A stretch of DNA of 7,311 nucleotides from Gammaproteobacteria bacterium (lineage in GTDB: Bacteria; Pseudomonadota; Gammaproteobacteria; HK1): assembly GCA_020444775.1 (NCBI GenBank), contig JAGRHX010001261.1:1-7311 (forward strand), read 5' to 3'. Positions within the stretch are counted from its first letter, which is position 1; every line of letters begins with the position of its first letter. Positions 1 to 6,622 of this stretch are shown piece after piece. Under the pieces are notes generated by a model, which saw only the letters and a list, made by a program, of their open reading frames with translations, made no database searches and was not told the DNA's origin. A program made the translations under genes and the position numbers.

Positions 1-1230
1 TTCGACATGGGCGGCACCACGGCCAAGGCCTCGGTCATCGTCGATGGCCACTTCAGCATGGCCCCCGAGGCGGAGGTCGGTGGTGGCGCCGCGCTCGGGC
101 ATCGCATGGTGCGCGGCGGTGGTCACGTGGTGCAGGCGCCGACCATCGACATCGCCGAGGTCGGCGCGGGCGGTGGCAGCATCGCCTGGCTGGACGCTGG
201 CGGCGGATTCCAGGTCGGTCCGGGCAGCGCTGGCGCCGCGCCGGGCCCGGCCTGTTACGGCCTGGGTGGCGAGTCAGCCACCGTCACCGACGCCAACGTG
301 CTGCTCGGTTATCTCAATCCCACGCGTCTGGTCGGTGGCGAGCTGGCCCTCGACATCGAAGCCGCGCGCCATGCCGTGACCGAGCTCGCCCGCGGCCTGG
401 GTCAATCGCCGATCGACACCGCCTATGGCATCCACCTGATCGCCAATGCACGGATGATGCGCGCGCTAAGCGCGGTCTCCTCCGAGCGCGGTCTGGAGCC
501 AGCACGGTTCCCGATCCTGGGCTTCGGCGGCAACGGTGGCGTGCACGTCGCCGGCCTGGCCGAGAGCCTGGGCATCGAACGCGTGATCATCCCACCCTCG
601 GCGGGGATCTTCAGCGCGCTGGGCCTGCTGTTTGCCGACGCCGAGCACCAGAGCGTACGCGGACACTACAAGCGTCTGGACGGCATCGATCTGGATGCCC
701 TCAATCAGGCCTTCGCCCAGCTGCGCGACGAGACCTGCGAGCTGCTCACGGCCGACGGCTATGCGCCAACCGCGCAGGCCCTGCGCTACGAGCTGGAGAT
801 CAAGTACGTGGGCCAGAACGGGGCGCTCAGCGTTGCCGTTCAGACGTTGCCGATCCAGTCTGGTGCGCTACCCACGCTCGCTGAGGCCTTTGCCCACGCC
901 CATCAGACCACCTTCGGCTATCGGTCCGACCAGGAGCCGCTGCAGCTCGTCGCGTTGCGGGTGATCGGACGTGGCATCGCCGACAGCCCGCGGCTCCCGG
1001 CGCGCATCATCGCCAGGACCGGTCGCAGCGAGGATGGCATGCGGCGCAAGGCATACTTCGGACCGGAGCACGGCTGGTTGGACACGCCGGTGGTCGGTCG
1101 TCATGCCCTCGGCGCGGCGATGGTATCGGGTCCGCTGGTCATCGAGGAGTACGATTCGACCACCGTGGTGCGGCCCGGCTGGCAGGCTCGGCTGGACGAT
1201 TGGAACAACATCGTCATGGACAAAACATAA
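1..1230 (+). CDS. Hydantoinase/oxoprolinase family protein, HyuA-type subunit (5'-truncated by window edge)
   Basis: This is the C-terminal part (409 codons) of an ATP-dependent hydantoinase/5-oxoprolinase A-type protein. The family cleaves cyclic amides such as hydantoins or 5-oxoproline in the cytoplasm, usually with a HyuB-type partner. The frame is open from base 1 and ends in TAA. The first visible residues, FDMGGTTAKA, are the glycine-rich phosphate-binding loop of the ASKHA-like hydantoinase A fold. This loop normally lies well inside the protein, so roughly 250-300 N-terminal residues should lie upstream; the ATG at 7 is not a real start. Other family motifs are ACYGLGG followed by TVTDANVLLGYL, and a second glycine-rich loop FGGNGG at about visible residues 175-180. 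The C-terminal domain ends in EEYDSTTVVRPGW, typical of the family. Codons end mostly in G or C, unlike the acyltransferase gene. No hyuB follows. The substrate cannot be assigned. Confidence 0.9.
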   Translation, partial: FDMGGTTAKASVIVDGHFSMAPEAEVGGGAALGHRMVRGGGHVVQAPTIDIAEVGAGGGSIAWLDAGGGFQVGPGSAGAAPGPACYGLGGESATVTDANVLLGYLNPTRLVGGELALDIEAARHAVTELARGLGQSPIDTAYGIHLIANARMMRALSAVSSERGLEPARFPILGFGGNGGVHVAGLAESLGIERVIIPPSAGIFSALGLLFADAEHQSVRGHYKRLDGIDLDALNQAFAQLRDETCELLTADGYAPTAQALRYELEIKYVGQNGALSVAVQTLPIQSGALPTLAEAFAHAHQTTFGYRSDQEPLQLVALRVIGRGIADSPRLPARIIARTGRSEDGMRRKAYFGPEHGWLDTPVVGRHALGAAMVSGPLVIEEYDSTTVVRPGWQARLDDWNNIVMDKT

Positions 1231-1642
1231 GCAACTAGGTGGACTACTCGTCACCCTCAAGCCGGCGTCGACACGCGGAAATATCGAGTGCGACTCAACC
1301 AATCAGAAGTTGCGTAGACGTCTGTGATCAAGGTGACTCCAGTAGGCGGCGACATCGCCAAGGGCCTTTTCCATGCGCCCGGCGATGACTGTCGTGGTCA
1401 CAGCACATTACATTTTTTTGTCTGACCGCCGTCACACAACTCATGATCTCCGGGTTTCAATACTGGAACTGACTGCTTAGATTACCAGCCCGTCACATCG
1501 CGGTAGGCTTGATACTTCTCCATCTGGCCGGTCATGGCTCCAAGCAAAGTCACCCGCGCGAATCGATGGTGTCGCATACGCACACTTTGTTTTACCGTCA
1601 CTGCTCTGCAAGGAACTCTGAGCAAAGCCCTCTGGTTCGGTC
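1231..1642. other. Gene-poor stretch between hydantoinase gene and IS3 remnant
   Basis: I recognise no gene here. Two short minus-strand frames look faintly protein-like. One is 1303-1401 (32 residues from a GTG, ending HLDHRRLRNF). The other is 1482-1577 (31 residues from an ATG, ending EKYQAYRDVTGW); its frame is open back to 1640, where the IS3 similarity begins. Neither matches a family I know and both may be chance or decayed fragments. A T7 run lies at 1413-1419, but the sequence before it folds only into weak stems of about 4 bp, so I do not call a terminator. No promoter is convincing. The stretch probably holds debris from earlier insertions or deletions. Confidence 0.5.
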
Positions 1643-1906
1643 ATGGCAGGACTGGAACCGTCTGTAGGCAACGTTGGCGACTCCTACGGTAACGCACTGG
1701 CCGAGACGATCATCGGGCTATACAAGACCGAGGTGATTCCTCGTAGCGGCCCCTGGCGAGGCATCGAGGCGGTCGAGTTTGCCATCCTCGAATGGGTGGT
1801 CTGGTTCAACCATCGGCGCCTCCTCGAGCCGCTGGGCTACGTGTCGCCGGCAGAGTTCGAAGCGGCGTATTACGACCCAAGCAACGAGTCCGCATTGGTG
1901 GAGTGA
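1643..1906 (+). pseudogene. IS3-family transposase (OrfB), C-terminal remnant
   Basis: This frame encodes 87 residues that match the end of the IS3-family DDE transposase OrfB, the integrase-like subunit that is normally about 270-300 residues long. The recognisable pattern is EPSVGNVGDSYGNALAET, then GLYKTEVI, GPWRG, WFNHRRLLEPLGY and SPAEFEAAYY. The Glu in NALAE is the third acidic residue of the DDE triad. The first two, and all of OrfA, are missing. The usual SYDN is SYGN here. An in-frame TGA at 1619-1621 lies upstream, and similarity begins almost exactly at the nominal ATG, so this is a truncation rather than a short gene. It cannot be active by itself. It separates the hydantoinase gene from the acyltransferase. 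Confidence 0.88.
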
Positions 1907-1917
1907 CTCAAACCCAG

Positions 1918-1945
1918 GGGTCTCCGAGAAAACCGGGGCGGTTCA
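1918..1945 (+). repeat. Probable right terminal inverted repeat of the IS3 remnant
   Basis: Twelve bases after the transposase stop begins a GC-rich string ending GGGGCGGTTCA. IS3-family ends typically finish in CA at the outer edge, and right ends of this general form follow the transposase stop closely. The outer boundary is therefore placed at 1945. No matching left repeat (starting TGAACCGCC) is seen in the 400 bp upstream, consistent with loss of the left end. The boundary is inferred from position and form, not from an aligned partner. Confidence 0.5.
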
Positions 1946-1954
1946 AACGGCCTG

Positions 1955-1983
1955 TCAAGCACACGGTTCAGAAGATTGCTTGA
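1955..1983. repeat. Inverted repeat TCAAGCA / TGCTTGA
   Basis: Perfect 7-bp arms lie at 1955-1961 and 1977-1983, with a 15-base loop, just outside the IS3 right end. No T run follows, so it does not look like an intrinsic terminator. It could be chance or a remnant of an earlier element. Confidence 0.3.
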
Positions 1984-2094
1984 TCCCACGCGGAAAACCG
2001 TCCATGGAACCGGGTCAATTCCAACAACACTATTGCGTCAGCCTTGGGGATGAAGTGCACTTATCGAACTGGCGTTTGGCGTTCGAAGCCGCGT

Positions 2095-2149
2095 AGACGG
2101 CACGGAGTACGCGCAACGTGACGAAGTCACACGGATCCAGGTGCCGTCT
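2095..2149. repeat. Nested inverted repeats in the acyltransferase leader
   Basis: Perfect 9-bp arms AGACGGCAC (2095-2103) and GTGCCGTCT (2141-2149) enclose a second hairpin, GTGAC-GAA-GTCAC (2118-2130). The right arm ends 24 bases before the chosen ATG at 2174. In the RNA this could fold as a stem with an inner hairpin; in the DNA it could be a protein-binding palindrome. No known RNA family or operator is recognised, and there is no T run. A regulatory role is inference. Confidence 0.4.
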
Positions 2150-2173
2150 GGCCATCTATGCAGAGACTCTCTA

Positions 2174-4156
2174 ATGATTTCTTATCGTGCAGATATCGAC
2201 GGTATGCGCGCGCTAGCTGTGCTCGCAGTTCTATCGTTCCATTCCGGGCTACCTGGATTTTCTGGCGGCTTCGTAGGCGTGGACATCTTCTACGTTATTT
2301 CAGGTTATCTAATCACGTCGATCCTGCAGGACGAGATGACTGGGCACCGCTTTTCCATGTGGCGCTTCTACGAGCGCCGGGCACGTCGCCTCCTTCCCGC
2401 ATTGTTCACGGTTCTTGCAGTCTGCTTAGCGGTCGGCTATTTGTCGCTCCTTCCCGAGGAGATGGAAGCATTGGCGGAGAGCGCTGCGGCCACCGTGTTG
2501 TTCGTCTCGAACATCTATTTCTGGAGTACGACGGGCTACTTTCAACCCGCAGCGGAGACGATGCCGCTACTACACACATGGTCACTCGCCGTGGAGGAGC
2601 AGTTCTATATCCTCTACCCAGCGCTGCTCTATGTGCTCTACCGCGATGGTCGACCGCTCACTGTAGCCCGAGTATTGCTAGTGTTAGCCGTACTGTCATT
2701 TGTGATTTGCGCCTATGAGGGCCAACGCCACGCGGAAACCGCCTTCTACTGGTTCCCCTTTCGAGCTTGGGAGCTTCTGGCTGGAGCCTGGGTCGCAGTG
2801 TGTCCAAGCATGTTGTCACGCACGCCGCTCGTGCGCGAGGCGAAAGCGGTTACCGGTCTTGCACTGATTATCTACGCCTTCTTCTCCTTTGATGACACCA
2901 CTCCGTTCCCCGGCGTACACGCGGCGGTGCCAGTTCTAGGTTCGGTGTTACTCATTAGCTCCGGCATCGGCCACCGCACCTTCATTGCGCGGCTACTATC
3001 CCTTCCATTACCGGTCTCGATTGGTTTGCGCTCATACTCACTCTATCTCTGGCATTGGCCAGTTATCACGTTCCTCGGGTTTGCAGAAAAACTGTATATC
3101 GAGCCCCTCCCCGCCGCGCTGCGCGTCGCACTGATTTTCTCGATGAGTCTTGCACTTGCGACGTTTACTTTTCGTCTAGTGGAAGAACCTATCCGGCAAC
3201 GCCGCATTCTTCAATCGCAATCATCAATGTTCGCTTTCACTAGTGTAACTTCTGCTGGAATTGTCTTATTGGCCATGTTGGCCGTTACGTTCCATGGCAT
3301 TCCGACCCGTTTCAGTCCAGAGACTTTGATTGCAGCCGCAACATCGAAGGACTTAGACCCAATGGCCAACGACTGTAACGCACGCAGTCCCGAACGCATC
3401 GATCGCGACGACGTTTGCCGAATCGGTTCTAAAGACGGAACGGCCCCAAGCTTCCTGCTTTGGGGCGACTCGCACGCATACGCCATCTTACCTGGTGTGA
3501 ACGGTGCAGCGGTTCGTGAACGCCGGAGCGGTCACGCACTCACTTACGGCGGATGCCCGCCGGTGATCGGAATGGGGGTGGCACCAGCATCAAAAGCCGA
3601 GCGCTGCATGGCCTTTAACGACGCAGCTATGCGTTTCGTCGAACGTCACCGCGTGGAGAAAGTGTTGCTCGCGGGTCGCTGGCGGCTCTACGCAGAAGGT
3701 AGTCGTCTGAATGGAGAGCGCGCCGCACCGGTCCGCCTGCATGGGGCTGGTGGCCCAGTCACCGACGCGCCCAGCCACCTGGCAAAGGGGCTAATCATGA
3801 CGGTATCGGCTCTCCACGCCCTCGGGACGCGGGTTGTCGTCATTTCTCAAGTACCTGCCGCATTGGCACCCGTACCGGATTACCTGGTGCGCCGTTCTCT
3901 TGGCACACCCGTCGAGCCGATCGAACAGACAGTCCACGGGCATCGACAATTTTCTGCGTCACTGGCGCCCACACTGGCGGGGCTCGAGTTTGAGCGGCTG
4001 GCCTCGGTGTTTGACCCGGCTCAGACCCTATGCGCCACCGGGCGCTGCCTGATCGAGCATGAAGGCCGTGGTCTCTATGTCGACACCAACCACCTCTCGC
4101 GCACGGGCGCCGAGCTGCTCACGCCGGCACTAGCAAAGGTCCTGCGGAGCCAATAG
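2174..4156 (+). CDS. Acyltransferase 3 family membrane protein with C-terminal SGNH domain (OafA-like)
   Basis: A complete gene of 660 codons encodes a polytopic inner-membrane O-acyltransferase fused to an SGNH hydrolase-like domain. This architecture is known from O-antigen and exopolysaccharide O-acetylases. The membrane part takes an acyl group across the membrane and the SGNH domain is thought to complete transfer to sugar hydroxyls. Visible acyltransferase-3 motifs are the R-X10-H pair R12/H23, GGFVGVDIFYVISGYLIT (31-48), the RRARR basic cluster (68-72), HTWSLAVEEQFY (134-145) and YLWHWP (ending at 296). Many hydrophobic helices fill about residues 12-385. The SGNH domain shows GDSH (431-434, catalytic Ser433), GRWRLY, and the DTNH block with Asp637 and His640, so both catalytic domains look intact. 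ATG 2174 is preferred over the in-frame GTG at 2141 because family members begin just before YRADIDG. It has no operon partner and converges on the glycosyltransferase gene. The acyl group and acceptor cannot be deduced. Confidence 0.93.
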   Translation: MISYRADIDGMRALAVLAVLSFHSGLPGFSGGFVGVDIFYVISGYLITSILQDEMTGHRFSMWRFYERRARRLLPALFTVLAVCLAVGYLSLLPEEMEALAESAAATVLFVSNIYFWSTTGYFQPAAETMPLLHTWSLAVEEQFYILYPALLYVLYRDGRPLTVARVLLVLAVLSFVICAYEGQRHAETAFYWFPFRAWELLAGAWVAVCPSMLSRTPLVREAKAVTGLALIIYAFFSFDDTTPFPGVHAAVPVLGSVLLISSGIGHRTFIARLLSLPLPVSIGLRSYSLYLWHWPVITFLGFAEKLYIEPLPAALRVALIFSMSLALATFTFRLVEEPIRQRRILQSQSSMFAFTSVTSAGIVLLAMLAVTFHGIPTRFSPETLIAAATSKDLDPMANDCNARSPERIDRDDVCRIGSKDGTAPSFLLWGDSHAYAILPGVNGAAVRERRSGHALTYGGCPPVIGMGVAPASKAERCMAFNDAAMRFVERHRVEKVLLAGRWRLYAEGSRLNGERAAPVRLHGAGGPVTDAPSHLAKGLIMTVSALHALGTRVVVISQVPAALAPVPDYLVRRSLGTPVEPIEQTVHGHRQFSASLAPTLAGLEFERLASVFDPAQTLCATGRCLIEHEGRGLYVDTNHLSRTGAELLTPALAKVLRSQ

Positions 4157-4214
4157 CGGCCACTCGAGACACTCGGCGAAATTGCATGCGAGTCCTCGAA
4201 CTTGGGAGCACAGC

Positions 4215-4237
4215 GCTCGCCTGTCCTACAGGCGGGC
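4215..4237. terminator. Hairpin between convergent genes, possible bidirectional terminator
   Basis: A 10-bp stem (4215-4224 with 4228-4237, one G-T wobble) has a 3-base loop; its core is CGCCTGT-CCT-ACAGGCG. It sits in the 110-bp gap between the stops of the acyltransferase and the glycosyltransferase, where a shared terminator would be expected. Neither strand has a clear T run after the stem, so it is not a classical intrinsic terminator. It may act as an RNA 3'-end stabiliser or with Rho. Confidence 0.5.
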
Positions 4238-4266
4238 AAGCTTACGCCGGTAATGCAGCCCTTACG

Positions 4267-5400
4267 CTACAGTCCCCGATGTACTAGGCGCTCCAACGCT
4301 GCCAGATATCTCATCCCGCACGTGCGCCAGCTGAATCGTCGGGCCGACGCGAGACCCCTTTCGCGCAGCTGTTTGCGAAGCGACGGGTCCAAGGCAAGCC
4401 GGTGAATCGCCGAGGCTAGCTCTGAGACATTGGTAACGTCTACGATCATCGCGCCATCGCCAACAATCTCCGGAATGCTGTCCGCACTTCCGCAAATGAC
4501 TGGAATTCCGGATGCCTGAGCCTCAAGCGGGGGAAAACCAAACCCCTCTTCAAGCGACGGGAAGACGAATAGGTCCGCGCTTCGGTACACGTCCGGCAAC
4601 TGGTCCTCGGCAACACGGCCGAGGAACTCTACATCGACGCATTCGGAAGCGCGCTGCAATGCAGCGGCTGCTGGTTGCGCGAGTTTCTCGACGCTGCCAG
4701 TCAGTCGGAGCTTGACCTTGCCGGTGTCACCGCCGGCCGCCACAAGCGCGCAGGCATCGAACAGCGCGGCGAGGTTTTTTCTCTCCTCCCAGCCTCCCAC
4801 ATAAAGCAGTGACAGCTCGCGAGGGTCGTCGGCATCAACAGGCCGATCGTATCGACTGCTGTCCGCCCTGGGAGAAAATGCTGAGCTCACCCCCCAGTGA
4901 ATGGTTTCCACCCGGCTCGGCCGTATCGAACGCTTGATCAGCTCGTTCCTGGTAAATTCGCTCGGGGTGGCGATCGCTGAAGCCGAGTGGAGGGAGTGCC
5001 AGAGTGCAAGTCGCAGCACCAACGACCGGTAGCGACTCCCCATGGGGTTCCTCCTACGCAATGGAATCAGGTCATGAACGGTGAGAAGTGATGGACAGCC
5101 TAGCGAGACAGGAATCCCCCAGTTCCATGGCGACCAGACGGCGTCGGCACCGCTCTCCCTGACAAGCCGACGAAGCACAGTCTGCTCCCACCATGTGCGT
5201 GCCTCGATCGAGCTACTGGCTGGCCCCTTGTATCCAAGAACTCGGACATTCGGGAACGCTGTCCACTTATCCGGATAGTTGTTGAGGACCACGAACTCGG
5301 CCCGCCCTTCAGCACTCGCAGCGGCGACAGTGCTAAGAACTGATCGAGCCACGCCACCTTGGTGTTCGAGCACTGCGCGCGCGTCGACGAAGAATCTCAA
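4267..5400 (-). CDS. Glycosyltransferase family 4 (GT-B fold)
   Basis: A complete gene of 377 codons encodes a retaining GT-B glycosyltransferase that moves a sugar from a nucleotide-sugar donor to a growing glycan, acting in the cytoplasm or at the inner membrane face. The N-terminal acceptor domain begins MRFFVDARAV with a glycine-containing loop (HQGGVARS, 13-20) and contains TVHDLIPL (107-114). The C-terminal donor domain begins at about YVGGWEERKN (200-209), where the Arg-Lys pair is the usual phosphate-contacting site. It carries the EX7E motif as E285 and E293 in EEGFGFPPLE, followed by ASGIPVI and the SIPEIVGDGA nucleotide-sugar region. The start codon is TTG, supported by a GAGGT seven bases upstream and by the family N-terminus beginning at this residue. 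It follows the pyruvyl transferase gene by 26 bp, so the two are probably co-transcribed. Mannose or a related hexose is a common donor in this group, but the sugar cannot be assigned here. Confidence 0.92.
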   Translation of the reverse strand: MRFFVDARAVLEHQGGVARSVLSTVAAASAEGRAEFVVLNNYPDKWTAFPNVRVLGYKGPASSSIEARTWWEQTVLRRLVRESGADAVWSPWNWGIPVSLGCPSLLTVHDLIPLRRRNPMGSRYRSLVLRLALWHSLHSASAIATPSEFTRNELIKRSIRPSRVETIHWGVSSAFSPRADSSRYDRPVDADDPRELSLLYVGGWEERKNLAALFDACALVAAGGDTGKVKLRLTGSVEKLAQPAAAALQRASECVDVEFLGRVAEDQLPDVYRSADLFVFPSLEEGFGFPPLEAQASGIPVICGSADSIPEIVGDGAMIVDVTNVSELASAIHRLALDPSLRKQLRERGLASARRFSWRTCGMRYLAALERLVHRGL

Positions 5401-5407
5401 GAAGCGA

Positions 5408-5412
5408 ACCTC
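5408..5412 (-). promoter_or_regulatory. Ribosome binding site deciding the TTG start
   Basis: On the minus strand GAGGT lies seven bases before the TTG at 5400. It lies in the 26-bp gap after the pyruvyl transferase stop. No ATG occurs nearby in frame, so this site supports a genuine TTG start. Confidence 0.7.
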
Positions 5413-5426
5413 GTGGAAATATTGGT

Positions 5427-6578
5427 TCAGGTTAGCGTGCTGACCACGTGCTCTAGGGCGTCGAGTTGCCGCTGAGCCCGGGCTCGCAATTGGTCAAGCA
5501 AACTACGATCTGGAGGTGGGGCGGACAGAGCGGACGCAATCCCTGCCGCAAGCCGCTCTGGTTCCGGCTTCCGAGCTGGCCAGGCGAGTCCATCACCAAA
5601 CTCCACTCCCAATTGCTCGATGCCAAGGGTCTGAGCGCAGCTTTGAACCTTGAACGAGTAAACGATTGGAATGCATCGTACGCCCGCTACTAGCGACAGG
5701 ATCAAACCGTGCAGACGCGTACTGATAACCAAAGAAGCGTCCGCCAGAGTTCGTAGCACGACTGCAGCTGATTCCTTATATAGAGGCAGGGCACCGCGAA
5801 AGCCAGGCACTCCGGCAAGATAAGTCTTGAGCGAGATTTCAGACTCCATGAACTGACACAAGTACACCGGAATTGGCTGGCTCCGGCCTGCCTGGAATCG
5901 GGCGAGCGCCTCGGCGTGCAGCTCCCCGTATCGGTCGAGCAGATCGCCGCGGAAGCGATTGACTGCACAGATCAGGATAGCCCCGGGCTCCGTCAACGTG
6001 GATGGCGCGTTGCTATCAACCGTGAGAACAAATGCAGGGTCGGCTGACAGTACCACGTTATGCTCGACGCCCCAGCGTGCGAGCTCCGACCTTGATTGTT
6101 CGTCCCGGACGGAAATCATCGGCACTCGGATGAGTGTTTCCCGCAAACGTTCACCTGCAGCCTCTGATAGAATCCGCTCCACCCCTACGCCGTAGCACAC
6201 GACGCGCCGCGCAAGCCGCTGCGCCAAGCGAATCCGCCACAGCCAGCCATCCAGTTGACCCGGGTGATGGTCCGAGATAATGCCGCCACCGCCGGCGACG
6301 AAAACATCGGTGCGAAGCAGACGCGCCAAGCTTGGGAGCGCTGCCCGCCTCAGTTGCCAAAGCGTCGGTGCCGCAAACATGCCAGACGTCGATGTCGGGA
6401 GATTCCACAGCGAGGGAACACCATGCCTGACTGAGGTGGAGTCCGGCGCTTGGCTGAAAACGCATATATCGGCATCGACAAACCGCGAGCGTAGCTGACT
6501 GATGATGCCATCAAGCAAGGCCTCGTCACCGACGTTGTCGGCGCCATACCAACCTTGAACCGTGAATCGTTTTTTCAT
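5427..6578 (-). CDS. Polysaccharide pyruvyl transferase family protein (CsaB/WcaK-like)
   Basis: A 383-residue protein of the polysaccharide pyruvyl transferase family. Characterised members move pyruvate from phosphoenolpyruvate to a sugar of a cell-wall or exported polysaccharide, forming a ketal and adding negative charge. The fold is GT-B-like. Visible motifs are GWYGADNVGDEA (9-20), the glycine-rich AGGGGIISD (95-103), ISVRDEQS (155-162), SADPAF (178-183) and STRLHG (286-291) with the conserved Arg and His. Length is typical and I see no break. The start is uncertain: ATG 6578 is chosen because family members begin a few residues before the GWYGADNVGDE motif. An in-frame GTG at 6611 would add 11 residues and neither site has a clear ribosome binding site. 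The gene is followed by the glycosyltransferase, and its 5' side abuts an IS630 element, which probably displaced the native promoter or an upstream gene. Some family members have no proven pyruvylation, so the exact reaction is inferred. Confidence 0.88.
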   Translation of the reverse strand: MKKRFTVQGWYGADNVGDEALLDGIISQLRSRFVDADICVFSQAPDSTSVRHGVPSLWNLPTSTSGMFAAPTLWQLRRAALPSLARLLRTDVFVAGGGGIISDHHPGQLDGWLWRIRLAQRLARRVVCYGVGVERILSEAAGERLRETLIRVPMISVRDEQSRSELARWGVEHNVVLSADPAFVLTVDSNAPSTLTEPGAILICAVNRFRGDLLDRYGELHAEALARFQAGRSQPIPVYLCQFMESEISLKTYLAGVPGFRGALPLYKESAAVVLRTLADASLVISTRLHGLILSLVAGVRCIPIVYSFKVQSCAQTLGIEQLGVEFGDGLAWPARKPEPERLAAGIASALSAPPPDRSLLDQLRARAQRQLDALEHVVSTLT

Positions 6579-6622
6579 GAACAGACCAAACCGTGTTCGG
6601 TTGCCAGCCACACTAGTTGTGA

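Noticed and set aside
868..1302. Minus-strand open frame of 144 codons over the hydantoinase 3' end
   Set aside because: It is opposite a clear hydantoinase reading frame of high GC, where antisense open frames are common, and shows no domain.
1385..1419. Intrinsic terminator before the T7 run at 1413-1419
   Set aside because: Only stems of about 4 bp can be drawn before the T run, with no strong GC-rich hairpin.
2033..2064. Sigma70 promoter upstream of the acyltransferase (TTGCGT at 2033)
   Set aside because: No acceptable -10 hexamer lies at 16-18 bp; the nearest candidate is about 20 bp away.
1312..2099. Direct repeat GCGTAGACG at 1312-1320 and 2091-2099 flanking the IS3 remnant
   Set aside because: Nine bases is longer than the usual IS3 target duplication, the copies are far from the IS end at about 1945, and chance is likely.
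2141..2173. GTG at 2141 as the acyltransferase start
   Set aside because: It would add 11 residues not typical of the family, and lies in an arm of the inverted repeat; ATG 2174 fits the usual N-terminus.
2158..2718. Plus-strand open frame of 186 codons overlapping the acyltransferase start
   Set aside because: It is out of frame with the acyltransferase, whose motifs run through the same bases; the overlapping translation is Arg/Ser-rich and has no motif.
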